Origin: a virus
Virus record (IMG/VR): IMGVR_UViG_3300032224_000970
Coordinates: 62,001-126,000 of that record
Reading direction: 5' to 3' (one strand)
Length of the DNA stretch: 64,000 bases
Shown here: positions 30,879 to 39,744 of the stretch, in pieces
Layout of the letters: the number at the start of each line of letters is the position of its first letter
Position numbering within the stretch: position 1 is the first letter of the stretch
The notes under the pieces: model-generated
Told to the model about the DNA's origin: nothing
Seen by the model: only the letters and a program-made list of their open reading frames with translations
The model's database searches: none
Made by a program: the position numbers and the translations under genes

Positions 30879-33364
30879 TGCAATTTTATACTAACGTATT
30901 TCCCTTTGGCGATAAGATGTTCGTCAGAGGTTACGATAATGGGAGAGCATTCAATCGTAAGATTGACTTCTTCCCAACCCTTTATGTACCTTCCAAGAAA
31001 GACTCCGCATGGCGTACCTTGGAGGGTACAGTCATAGATGAGATTAAGCCAGGAACAGTTAAAGAGACACGTGAGTTTGTCAAACGATATGAAGGTGTTG
31101 ATGGTTTCGATATCTTCGGTAACACAAATTATGTGTGCCAGTATCTGAGCGATACATATGAAAGCGATATTCGTTTTGATATGGAACACATTCGTGTGTT
31201 CTCGATTGACATTGAGACTGCCACTGAAGATGGTTTCCCAGATATCAAAGCAGCGAATGAGGAAGTGCTTCTTATCACTATCAAAGACAGTCAATCAAAA
31301 CAGATCGTTACGTTTGGCTCACGTCCATTTGAAAACAAGCGTAGTGATGTAAAGTATATTCATTGCAAAGATGAACTACATCTACTGAAAGAGTTTGTCA
31401 TCTTCTGGCAACAGAACTATCCTGATGTTATCACAGGATGGAACACTGAATTCTTTGACATTCCTTATTTGGTTAAACGTATTGATCGAGAACTCGGTGA
31501 GTTGTTCTCAAAGAAACTTTCACCATGGGGATATATCAATGAGCGTAAGACCTTTATCAAAGGTAACGAAGAAATTCACTATGACATTCATGGTATCGCA
31601 CACCTAGACTATCTTGCTCTCTACAAAAAGTTTACCTACCAGAAGCAAGAATCTTATCGTTTGGATTATATCGCCAAAGAAGAACTTGGTGATGCAAAGA
31701 AACTAAATCCAGAAGATAACTTCAAAGATTTTTATACTAACTACTGGCAACAGTTTGTTGAGTATAACATTCATGACACTGAACTTGTTGATCGTCTTGA
31801 AGATAAGATGCGTCTGATCGAACTGTGTTTGACTATGGCGTATAATGCCAAGATTAACTATGAGGATGTGTTCAGTCAGGTACGTATGTGGGATGCGATT
31901 ATCTACAATCATCTACGCAAAAAGAAGATCGCCATTCCTGCAAAGTCTGGCTCTGGTAAAGACGCACAGTTTGAAGGTGCGTATGTTAAAGATCCTCTTG
32001 TTGGTTTACATAAGTGGGTTGCTTCCTTTGACTTGAACAGTCTGTATCCTCACCTGATCATGCAGTATAACATCAGTCCTGAAACATTGACACAGGAAAA
32101 GATTCCCTGCACAGTTGAGAAGTTACTTAACCAAGAAGTTGATACTGATTATGCTAAGCGTAGAGATCTATCACTGACTGCCAATGGCTGGTGTTATCGC
32201 AGAGATATCAAAGGGTTCATGCCTGAGTTGATGGAAAAGATGTATACCGACCGAAGCAAATTCAAGAAGCAGATGTTGAAAGCTGAACAGGAATATCAGA
32301 ACGATAAGACAAAGACTCAACTACTTAAAGAGATCTCTCGTTTAAACAATCTACAAATGGCAATGAAGATTGCGTTGAACTCTGCTTATGGTGCGATGGG
32401 TAATCAGTACTTCCGCTACTTCGATCTGCGTATGGCTGAAGGTATTACGACCAGTGGTCAGCTGAGTATTCGTTGGATGGCAAACAAGTTGAATGCTTTT
32501 CTTAATCGAACACTCAAGACAGAAGATAAAGACTACATCATTGCGATTGACACTGACTCAATCTACCTTACTCTTGAAACTCTTGTCGAGAAAACCTGCG
32601 AAGGTAAAACCGATGAGCAGAAGATTAAGTATATGGATAAAATATGTGAAGACATCTTCCAACCATTCATCGATAAAGGTTATCAAGAACTTGCTGACTA
32701 TATGAATGCCTACTCGCAGAAGATGCAAATGAAGCGAGAGGTGTTGGCTGATAAAGCAATCTGGACAGCCAAGAAGCGTTATGTGCTTAACGTGCATAAC
32801 TCTGAGGGTGTTCAGTATGCGAAACCAAAGATGAAAGTGATGGGTCTTGAGATGGTCAAGTCTTCAACACCTGCAGTCATTCGTGATAAGCTGAAAGATT
32901 CTTTGACAGTTATTCTTGAAGGTAAGCAATCAAACCTGCATACATATATTGCAAAGTTTCGTGAAGAGTTTAAACAACTGCCGATTGAAGAGATTGCTTT
33001 CCCACGTGGTGTGAATGGCATGCGACAGTATGCAGGTTCACCGATCTACGCAAAGGGTACACCGATCCATGTTCGTGGTTCTCTCTTGTATAATCACTAT
33101 GTGAAGCGCAAGGGTCTTGATAAGAAGTATCAACCGATTCGTGATGGTGATAAGATTCGTTTCGTATATGTACGTAGACCGAATCCTTTTGAGGAAGATG
33201 TGATTGCATTCCCACAAGAGTTGCCGAAAGAGTTTGGACTACATCAATACATAGATTATGACAAGCAGTTTGAAAAGACTTTCCTTGATGCCTTGCAGGG
33301 TGTTATCGATCCTCTTGGCTGGAAGGTAGAAGAACAATCATCGTTGGAGGACTTCTTTGGCTAA
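30878..33364 (+). CDS. 43: DNA polymerase gp43 (family B)
   Basis: The 828-residue replicative polymerase has a 3'-5' exonuclease domain (FSIDIETATEDGFP, WNTEFFDIPYLVKR, YNIHDTELVDRLE). Polymerase motifs are A (FDLNSLYPHLI), B (KIALNSAYGAMGN) and C (IDTDSIYLT), plus KKRYVLNVHNSEGV. It is slightly shorter than T4 gp43 (898). The C-terminus QSSLEDFFG is the clamp-binding tail and resembles the ends of gp55 and the TET/JBP protein here. Its 3' end carries the SD (GGAGG) for the next gene. Confidence 0.98.
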   Translation: MQFYTNVFPFGDKMFVRGYDNGRAFNRKIDFFPTLYVPSKKDSAWRTLEGTVIDEIKPGTVKETREFVKRYEGVDGFDIFGNTNYVCQYLSDTYESDIRFDMEHIRVFSIDIETATEDGFPDIKAANEEVLLITIKDSQSKQIVTFGSRPFENKRSDVKYIHCKDELHLLKEFVIFWQQNYPDVITGWNTEFFDIPYLVKRIDRELGELFSKKLSPWGYINERKTFIKGNEEIHYDIHGIAHLDYLALYKKFTYQKQESYRLDYIAKEELGDAKKLNPEDNFKDFYTNYWQQFVEYNIHDTELVDRLEDKMRLIELCLTMAYNAKINYEDVFSQVRMWDAIIYNHLRKKKIAIPAKSGSGKDAQFEGAYVKDPLVGLHKWVASFDLNSLYPHLIMQYNISPETLTQEKIPCTVEKLLNQEVDTDYAKRRDLSLTANGWCYRRDIKGFMPELMEKMYTDRSKFKKQMLKAEQEYQNDKTKTQLLKEISRLNNLQMAMKIALNSAYGAMGNQYFRYFDLRMAEGITTSGQLSIRWMANKLNAFLNRTLKTEDKDYIIAIDTDSIYLTLETLVEKTCEGKTDEQKIKYMDKICEDIFQPFIDKGYQELADYMNAYSQKMQMKREVLADKAIWTAKKRYVLNVHNSEGVQYAKPKMKVMGLEMVKSSTPAVIRDKLKDSLTVILEGKQSNLHTYIAKFREEFKQLPIEEIAFPRGVNGMRQYAGSPIYAKGTPIHVRGSLLYNHYVKRKGLDKKYQPIRDGDKIRFVYVRRPNPFEEDVIAFPQELPKEFGLHQYIDYDKQFEKTFLDALQGVIDPLGWKVEEQSSLEDFFG

Positions 33365-33908
33365 CATCAAAGTTATCAGAACTGGAATCAATGTCTCAAA
33401 GATATTGAAGCAGTTGGAACAACACCCAGAAGATTGGGGTGGACAGAAAAGCATTGAGGGAACTGCATCCTTACTTGACAAAGGTTACTTGGATGTTCCC
33501 ATCGGTGTATTGCAACTGATTATGGGTGGAGTTGAAACCGAAGATCAGTTTGTTGGAGACACAGAGATATGCATCGTTACACCTGCATATCGCAAACACA
33601 CAGAGATAGTTGGATTTATGAAGAGACATTTCCGTAGCCATAGTCGTTGCGGATTCTTGTCTCTTCCAGTTGGTGGCACAGTAGGACTACATATTGATGA
33701 GGGAACTTACTATCAAACAAAAGATAGGTATCATCTCTCAATACAAGGAACGTATAACTATTATTGCGGAGAAGAGATGGTTGTTGTAGAGCCAGGAACT
33801 TTGTTGTGGTTCAACAATAAATTACCGCATGGTACTGAGAATGTTGGAGATTGCACAAGAATTACTTTTGTATTTGATGTGCCACATTCAAAGTGGAACC
33901 CAAAATAA
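33357..33908 (+). CDS. 2OG-Fe(II) oxygenase (Asp/Asn hydroxylase-like)
   Basis: This 183-residue protein has a jelly-roll oxygenase signature: HIDEGTYYQTKDRYHLSIQG (Fe ligands His112 and Asp114), LPHGTEN (His158) and a 2-oxoglutarate-binding Arg168 (DCTRITFVFDV). Such genes are common in T4-like cyanophages. The only plausible start is TTG at 33357, 6 bases after GGAGG in the end of gene 43; no in-frame ATG occurs for 50 codons. The substrate may be a protein or nucleic acid. Confidence 0.8.
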   Translation: MANIKVIRTGINVSKILKQLEQHPEDWGGQKSIEGTASLLDKGYLDVPIGVLQLIMGGVETEDQFVGDTEICIVTPAYRKHTEIVGFMKRHFRSHSRCGFLSLPVGGTVGLHIDEGTYYQTKDRYHLSIQGTYNYYCGEEMVVVEPGTLLWFNNKLPHGTENVGDCTRITFVFDVPHSKWNPK

Positions 33909-33910
33909 AT

Positions 33911-33939
33911 TTGACTGCAAATAAAGATTGTAGTATAAT
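33911..33939 (+). promoter_or_regulatory. Sigma70-type promoter for thioredoxin-uvsX-41
   Basis: TTGACT, 17 bases, TATAAT in GTAGTATAAT context, lying wholly in the 49-base gap before the thioredoxin gene. Confidence 0.82.
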
Positions 33940-33957
33940 TATACCTGGAGATAAAAA

Positions 33958-34209
33958 ATGAAAGCAATTAAATTTTACGCTGATTGGTGTGGACCATGCA
34001 AAGGTCTTAGCCAAGTTATTAAGAACGCAGGTGACAAAGTCACAGTCCCTATCGAGGAAATGAATATCGATAATGAGATTATGACTTCTGTTGAATACAA
34101 TGTTCGTTCAGTACCCACAATGATTCTTCTCAACGATCAGGGCGCAGAGATCAAGCGCAAAGTTGGAACAATGAACGAAGAACAACTACTAGAATTTTTG
34201 AAAGGTTAA
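33958..34209 (+). CDS. Thioredoxin-like protein
   Basis: The 83-residue protein has the active site YADWCGPCKG at its N-terminus, the VRSVPTMIL cis-Pro loop and a GTMNEEQLLEFLKG C-terminal helix. It is a short thioredoxin that could reduce the phage NrdA, whose C-terminal cysteine pair is present. SD TGGAG is 8 bases upstream. Confidence 0.88.
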   Translation: MKAIKFYADWCGPCKGLSQVIKNAGDKVTVPIEEMNIDNEIMTSVEYNVRSVPTMILLNDQGAEIKRKVGTMNEEQLLEFLKG

Positions 34210-34210
34210 T

Positions 34211-35281
34211 ATGGGTATTCTTGACAAAATTAAAAAGAACAGCACGATCAAAGACTCAGCTGTTCTATCACAATCAAAATTCTTCACGAAGAAGGATATG
34301 ATTCCTACCACAGTACCAGCAATCAACATTGCTTTGTCTGGTCGTCTTGATGGTGGTCTTACTCCAGGATTGACAATGTGGGCTGGTCCAAGTAAGCATT
34401 TCAAAACAGCATTCAGTCTGCTAATGGCAAAATCTTATCTGGACAAGTATGAAGACGCAGCACTCTTATTCTACGATTCTGAGTTTGGTACTCCTCAATC
34501 TTATTTCGATACTTTTGGTATTGACACAAGCAGGGTGCTCCATACTCCTCTTACAGATGTTGAACAACTCAAATTCGACATCATGCAACAACTGTCAACA
34601 GTCGAAAGAGGTGACCACCTTATCATCGTCATCGACTCAATCGGAAACCTTGCTTCAAAGAAAGAAGTAGAGGATGCGATGGAAGGTAAGTCTGTTGCTG
34701 ACATGAGTCGTGCGAAACAGATGAAGTCTTTGTTCCGTATGGTAACTCCACACTTGAACCTAAAGGACATTCCTTTGGTTGTTGTGAACCATACGTATAT
34801 GGAAATTGGTATGTTCCCGAAAGCAATCGTTGGTGGTGGCACTGGTTCATACTATTCAGCTGATAATATCTTTATTATCGGTCGTCAACAAGAGAAAGAA
34901 GGAACTGAGATTATCGGTTACAACTTTATTATCAATGTAGAAAAATCAAGGTACGTGCGTGAAAAATCTAAAATTCCTGTTACTGTATATCATGATGGTG
35001 GTATTAGCCGTTGGTCAGGCTTACTTGATATTGCACTTGAATCTGGACATGTCATCAAGCCATCCAATGGATGGTATAGCAAAGTGGACTTGGAGACTGG
35101 AGAAGTAGAAGATAAGAAGTATCGTCTTAAAGATACAGACACCAAAGAATTCTGGATGCCAGTTCTTATGCAAAAATCTTTTGTAGAGTTTGTGAAGAAC
35201 AAGTATCAGGTTGGTGCTTCTGATATCCTTAAGGATGAGGACATCTCTACTGAACTAGAATTGATTGACGTAGATGAGTGA
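34211..35281 (+). CDS. uvsX: Recombinase UvsX (RecA family)
   Basis: This 356-residue strand-exchange protein (T4: 391) has Walker A GPSKHFKT (residues 59-66), LLFYDSEFGTP with the catalytic Glu, Walker B LIIVIDSIGNL and the GGGTGSYYSADNIFIIGRQ loop 2 region. It pairs with UvsY encoded at 7788. The gene starts one base after the thioredoxin stop and overlaps the next gene by 8 bases. Confidence 0.96.
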   Translation: MGILDKIKKNSTIKDSAVLSQSKFFTKKDMIPTTVPAINIALSGRLDGGLTPGLTMWAGPSKHFKTAFSLLMAKSYLDKYEDAALLFYDSEFGTPQSYFDTFGIDTSRVLHTPLTDVEQLKFDIMQQLSTVERGDHLIIVIDSIGNLASKKEVEDAMEGKSVADMSRAKQMKSLFRMVTPHLNLKDIPLVVVNHTYMEIGMFPKAIVGGGTGSYYSADNIFIIGRQQEKEGTEIIGYNFIINVEKSRYVREKSKIPVTVYHDGGISRWSGLLDIALESGHVIKPSNGWYSKVDLETGEVEDKKYRLKDTDTKEFWMPVLMQKSFVEFVKNKYQVGASDILKDEDISTELELIDVDE

Positions 35282-35570
35282 TATCAAATACACTACTGTA
35301 AAGGGAAAGTTTAGCAACCTAGATGCAATTAAGTTGCTAGAGTATCCCTATGAGAATGTTATCTTCTCCTACGGTAAGGTGTCGTTCGAACCAGATGAAG
35401 CCAATGACAAATTGATTCTACAGTTTGAATATGATATCCATGACTACGCAGGAAAAGGTTTTGATGAGTCTATCTTTGAAAGCTACATTGGAGATCTTCT
35501 TAAGGAACTTATCCAAGAAGGTATCAAAGAAAATAATTTAACTTATACAGGTGGTGTTGATGAGGATTGA
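35274..35570 (+). CDS. Hypothetical protein between uvsX and 41
   Basis: A 98-residue acidic protein (MSDIKYTTVKGKFSNLDAIK, then QFEYDIHDYAGKGFDESIFE), alpha/beta, conserved in position in related phages as far as I know. No functional motif. Confidence 0.6.
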   Translation: MSDIKYTTVKGKFSNLDAIKLLEYPYENVIFSYGKVSFEPDEANDKLILQFEYDIHDYAGKGFDESIFESYIGDLLKELIQEGIKENNLTYTGGVDED

Positions 35571-36951
35571 ACAGGCGATATTGTCGAACCTGATTCACAA
35601 TGAGGAATACTGTCGAAAGGTGGTTCCTCATTTAAAGAAGGAATATTTCTTAGACCGCAAAGAGGCAACTATCGCCTCTTTGTTAATTTCGTTCTTTGAA
35701 AAGTACAACAAACCAGCCACACCTGAAGTGTTGGCTATTGAGGTTGGCAACATAAAGGGATTTACTGATAAAGAGATTCCCGAGATGCAAGAGATGATCA
35801 AGGAACTCACTCATTCTGAACCTAATCAGGATTGGTTGATTGAGCAAAGTGAAAAATTTTGTAAGGACAAGGCAGTCTATAATGCAATTCTTAAATCTAT
35901 CCAAATTATCGATGGTCGTGACAAAGTACATCAGCAGGATGCTATTCCTACCATACTTTCTGATGCACTTGGCGTTTGCTTTGATAATCATGTTGGTCAT
36001 GATTACATTCAAGATGCTAATGATCGCTTTGATTTTTATCACAGGGTGGAAGAGAAGATTAGTTTCGACCTTGAGATGTTCAACAAAATCACCAAAGGTG
36101 GACTCAGCAAGAAAACTTTGAACATTGCTTTGGCTGGCACAGGTGTTGGTAAGTCGTTGTTTATGTGTCACGTTGCTGCAGGTGTTTTGATGCAGGGCAA
36201 AAATGTTCTGTATATCACGATGGAGATGGCAGAGGAACGCATCGCTGAACGTATTGATGCGAACTTACTTAACCTTACAATGGATGAACTGAAGGTAGTT
36301 GACAAAGATATATTTGACTCACGTCTTGAGAAGATTGCGAAGAAAACACAGGGCACTCTTATCGTCAAAGAGTATCCGACTGCCAGTGCTCACGCAGGGC
36401 ACTTTCGTGCATTGCTTGAAGAACTTAAACTCAAGAAAGAGTTTGCACCAGATATCGTGATGATCGACTATCTGAATATCTGTGCGAGTCAGCGTTTGAA
36501 GATGGGTGCGAATGTAAATTCTTATACATATGTTAAGACGATTGCTGAAGAACTTCGTGGCTTGGCTGTTGAATATAATGTACCGATTGTGTCAGCTACT
36601 CAAACAACTCGTTCAGGATTTACCAACTCGGATCCAGGACTTGAGGATACTTCAGAATCGTTTGGTTTGCCAGCCACTGCCGACTTTATGTTTGCACTTG
36701 TAAGTAATGAAGAACTTGAACAACTGAATCAGATTATCGTTAAGCAGTTGAAGAATCGTTACAATGATCCAAACTACTACAAGAGGTTTGTCATTGGTAT
36801 TGATAGAGCAAAGATGAAGTTATATGATGTTGAAGTATCAGCACAAGAAGGACTATCAGATGCTGGTTCGAAAGATGATAAACCATTATTTGATAAAAGT
36901 GACTTTGGTAAACGAATACATAATGAAGGATTTAATGGTTTTAAGTTTTAA
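35560..36951 (+). CDS. 41: Replicative DNA helicase gp41 (DnaB family)
   Basis: The 463-residue protein (T4: 475) unwinds the fork and partners with primase gp61. It has an N-terminal helical domain, Walker A GTGVGKS at about residue 195, YITMEMAEERIAERID, Walker B DIVMIDYLNI, PIVSATQTTRSG and a C-terminal RFVIGIDRAKMKLYDVE. ATG 35560 overlaps the preceding gene end (GATGAGGATTGA); the ATG at 35551 lacks family support. Confidence 0.96.
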   Translation: MRIEQAILSNLIHNEEYCRKVVPHLKKEYFLDRKEATIASLLISFFEKYNKPATPEVLAIEVGNIKGFTDKEIPEMQEMIKELTHSEPNQDWLIEQSEKFCKDKAVYNAILKSIQIIDGRDKVHQQDAIPTILSDALGVCFDNHVGHDYIQDANDRFDFYHRVEEKISFDLEMFNKITKGGLSKKTLNIALAGTGVGKSLFMCHVAAGVLMQGKNVLYITMEMAEERIAERIDANLLNLTMDELKVVDKDIFDSRLEKIAKKTQGTLIVKEYPTASAHAGHFRALLEELKLKKEFAPDIVMIDYLNICASQRLKMGANVNSYTYVKTIAEELRGLAVEYNVPIVSATQTTRSGFTNSDPGLEDTSESFGLPATADFMFALVSNEELEQLNQIIVKQLKNRYNDPNYYKRFVIGIDRAKMKLYDVEVSAQEGLSDAGSKDDKPLFDKSDFGKRIHNEGFNGFKF

Positions 36952-36962
36952 GGAGAATAGAA

Positions 36963-38273
36963 ATGGTTAAAGTTATTGTTGCTGAAAAGAAATATGATTG
37001 CACACATATGTTGGGTCAGTTCCCAACAGAGAATGACTACGATTTTCTTATTGAAGAAGATTGCGATGTTTATATGCCAGCTAGTACTATGGGCGACTCA
37101 GACGATAATCTTGAGAATAGGATTGTTCTGAAGTTTCGTAAAAACTTTTTCAGCAAAGAACTTCAAGACGCAGCGTATGCTGGATTGAGAGATGCTGCAA
37201 CTGAATCTCAGAATCGTGGATTGGCAGCTGGACCACGTCAGGGAACTCTTGGTAATCGTGAATGGGTTACTGACTATGAGTATGAGGTCTTGGATCAGTT
37301 GTTGAAGCCAGCGCAAAATCTTTTCGGTGAAGATCCTATCGAAGAGATTCGCAAGAAACACAAAGAACGTAAGAGCACTGCATCTAATCGTGCACGTGTT
37401 TGGTCTATCGAACGTGTGAAGAAAGAGAACTTCAAGTTTGATGAGTGGGTTGACAGCCTAAAGAATTTACCTGAGGATGAAGTACGAGGTAAGGCTGAGT
37501 ATGTTGCTGAGAAGTTAATCTGTGCAACTACCTATGCGAACTCTGTTCATTCTGGTATCGCTGGTTGGTTCGATCGCTATCCACGTATCCCTTATGGTCG
37601 TGCGACTTCTTATACTCGTGATCACTTGGAGAAGTTTAAATTGTCATACCCATTCCTACAGTATCTATCAAAGGGATTTGAACAACTGCTGCCATGGCGA
37701 TATGAGAATCAAATGGCTGCTGCCAGAAAGATTGATCCAGGATATCTTGTTCCAGGAACTCCCTTCACAACTATCACTGTGAATAAATCTTTCCGCACTG
37801 CTTGTCACTTTGACGCAGGTGATTTGAATAGTGGCTTATCAAATTTATTGACACTTTCAAACAATGGTAACTACAAAGGTTGTTATCTTGTTGCACCTGA
37901 GTATCGTGTTGCAGTTAATCCACGTCCAGGAGATTTGCTTCTGATCAACAATCACGAAGTTATGCATGGCAACACTCAGATTGAATTGCTTGATGATGAA
38001 GCAGAGCGTATCTCTTTGGTATGTTACTTCCGTGAAAAGATGATGGAACTTGGTAGCAAAGAGTATGAAGATACTCGCTATCAGTTTGTTGAAGATCGTC
38101 GTCACAACAAAGAGCACCCTGAACAGCGTCCACTTTGGAATGGTGTTTCTGAAGGTATGTGGTTATCAGATGAATGGTATGAGTATCTGGAAAAGAAACT
38201 TGGTACCGAGCAGTTGCATAAGTACCACCCAGAATCAGTTAAGTCTGGTTCTCTTGATGAATTTTTTGCGTAA
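36963..38273 (+). CDS. TET/JBP-family 2OG-Fe(II) DNA base oxygenase
   Basis: The core of this 436-residue protein, FTTITVNKSFRTACHFDAGD with LSNLLTLSNNG, YRVAVNPRPGDLLLINNHEV and MHGN, matches the TET/JBP double-stranded beta-helix. Fe ligands would be His282, Asp284 and His335; Arg349 (ERISLVCYF) fits the 2-oxoglutarate contact. Known phage members oxidise the methyl group of 5mC or thymine in DNA. The N-terminal ~200 residues are family-specific. The C-terminus SGSLDEFFA is strikingly like the clamp-binding ends of gp43 and gp55. A glycosyltransferase gene follows. No C5-methyltransferase is in the window, so the substrate base is uncertain. SD AAGGAG is present. Confidence 0.8.
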   Translation: MVKVIVAEKKYDCTHMLGQFPTENDYDFLIEEDCDVYMPASTMGDSDDNLENRIVLKFRKNFFSKELQDAAYAGLRDAATESQNRGLAAGPRQGTLGNREWVTDYEYEVLDQLLKPAQNLFGEDPIEEIRKKHKERKSTASNRARVWSIERVKKENFKFDEWVDSLKNLPEDEVRGKAEYVAEKLICATTYANSVHSGIAGWFDRYPRIPYGRATSYTRDHLEKFKLSYPFLQYLSKGFEQLLPWRYENQMAAARKIDPGYLVPGTPFTTITVNKSFRTACHFDAGDLNSGLSNLLTLSNNGNYKGCYLVAPEYRVAVNPRPGDLLLINNHEVMHGNTQIELLDDEAERISLVCYFREKMMELGSKEYEDTRYQFVEDRRHNKEHPEQRPLWNGVSEGMWLSDEWYEYLEKKLGTEQLHKYHPESVKSGSLDEFFA

Positions 38274-38281
38274 GGGTTATT

Positions 38282-39289
38282 ATGTCTCTACATGAGTTTC
38301 TCGGTGAAGAAAGGTTACTAGAGTGGTTCTATTCAAGCAATTCTAGTAATACTGGAAAAACTATTGGTTATCGAAGAGTGTCTGGTAAGATTGGCTTAAC
38401 GAACAAAGAGAATGGTGTTCGTGGCGCATGGGTAGAGAAACGTGTTGCTCTATTCAAAAATCTTATGATTCTCAATGGGTATAGAATCATTCCACTTTCA
38501 GAAGCCACTGATGCAACAAAGGATGATGGGTTTGAAACATTCTCAGAGTATCAACCCTGTGATATCCTTATGCTTGAGTTTGGTGGAACTAACCTACAGT
38601 TCTATCAGAAGTATTGGGATAAGACTGTTGAAATGATTAAGGCACACAAAGGTCGCATCATCTTTTTGAATGATGACCCAGACCTACCTTTCCTGTGGGA
38701 ACTGTTGCCTGATGAAGATTGGTCACGTTGGACTATTGCTGCCAATGCAGTCAACTGCGATGAAGTTGCAAAGGTTCTAAAGTGTCCAGAAGGTTCACGC
38801 ACTGTTGACTTACCAATGGCTTCTGGTATGGAAGGTGAGAGCTTTCATGCTGGTGAGGTAGAAGCGATTGTCTATATCGGCAGACCTAATGGTCGCACGA
38901 AATACTTCAAGGAATTTACCAAGTCAAGAGAACTTAAGATTGCTGGTAAGGAAGCTGAGTGGGAAGATTATTCAGGACTAGAGATAATGGAAAATCCACA
39001 GCAAAGAGATCGTAGGAAATTCTATCAGAAGTTTGCTGGTTGTCTTGCTGTCTTTGACGACAAGCATAAGAACACTGGCTGGAGAACTGGTCGTGCCTAC
39101 CATGCTCTCTATGCTGGTATCCCTGTTTGTGCACCAAGAGGTAATGCTGGACTTGGCTGGTGTTTCCCTGTAGATACTGCAGCTGACATTTCAATGTTTG
39201 CAAAGTTGTCTGCCGAGAAGCGTCAGAAGATCTGGGAGAAGCAGGTAGAACTTGCTATTGATACCATTATCAATCCAATTACTCTATGA
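38282..39289 (+). CDS. GT-B glycosyltransferase, T4 BGT-like
   Basis: The layout of this 335-residue protein parallels T4 beta-glucosyltransferase. There is an N-terminal Rossmann half (CDILMLEFGGTNLQFYQK, GRIIFLNDDPDLPFLWELL), then the donor-binding half (EAIVYIGRPNGRTKYFKEFT, FAGCLAVFDDKHKNTGWRTG, RAYHALYAGIPVCAPRGN). It lies directly after the TET/JBP gene. It would therefore glycosylate the hydroxymethyl group made there. The N-terminal MSLHEFLGEE also resembles clamp-binding peptides; T4 alpha-glucosyltransferase is known to bind gp45. Donor sugar unknown. Confidence 0.68.
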   Translation: MSLHEFLGEERLLEWFYSSNSSNTGKTIGYRRVSGKIGLTNKENGVRGAWVEKRVALFKNLMILNGYRIIPLSEATDATKDDGFETFSEYQPCDILMLEFGGTNLQFYQKYWDKTVEMIKAHKGRIIFLNDDPDLPFLWELLPDEDWSRWTIAANAVNCDEVAKVLKCPEGSRTVDLPMASGMEGESFHAGEVEAIVYIGRPNGRTKYFKEFTKSRELKIAGKEAEWEDYSGLEIMENPQQRDRRKFYQKFAGCLAVFDDKHKNTGWRTGRAYHALYAGIPVCAPRGNAGLGWCFPVDTAADISMFAKLSAEKRQKIWEKQVELAIDTIINPITL

Positions 39290-39735
39290 AAGTATCCTAC
39301 GATATCGATGGAGTACTGGCTGCTCAGCCACCTGCCAATGACAAGAAGTGGGGTCATATGGATGGGGCTGAGCGCAGAGCCAGAAAGGAATTCCTCTATG
39401 ACTGGTATGCCAATGCCGAGAAGTTGATCGAGCCAGTGGAGCAGGAATTCTACGCTATTTCTGCAAGAAAACGAGAGCCAAGGATTCATACAATTACAAA
39501 TGACTGGTTGAATAAATACTATAGTAAGAGAGTCTTGGCATTCTATTTACTTGGAACTTCTAGAACAGTTGAGAACGTCGTCCGATTCAAGTCTGAAACA
39601 GTCCTTGAGTTGGGCGTCCAACGACATTATGAAGATAACAAGAAGGTTTTGAGAGGGATGCGAAAAATACTTCCTCCCGAAGTTGAGTTGTATTTTTGGG
39701 AAAGGGGAATGGACCAACCAATACCGTTTAAGTAA
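39286..39735 (+). CDS. HAD-superfamily hydrolase
   Basis: This 149-residue protein has HAD motifs: I SYDIDGVLA (nucleophile and acid/base Asp), II YAISARK, a Lys in VVRFKSETV, and IV HYEDNKKVL. It is a small capless phosphatase, perhaps acting on nucleotides or DNA ends, or on a sugar phosphate for the modification pathway. It overlaps the glycosyltransferase gene by ATGA, which hints at a link. The insert after motif I is unusual. Confidence 0.72.
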   Translation: MKVSYDIDGVLAAQPPANDKKWGHMDGAERRARKEFLYDWYANAEKLIEPVEQEFYAISARKREPRIHTITNDWLNKYYSKRVLAFYLLGTSRTVENVVRFKSETVLELGVQRHYEDNKKVLRGMRKILPPEVELYFWERGMDQPIPFK

Positions 39736-39744
39736 GGACTAATA

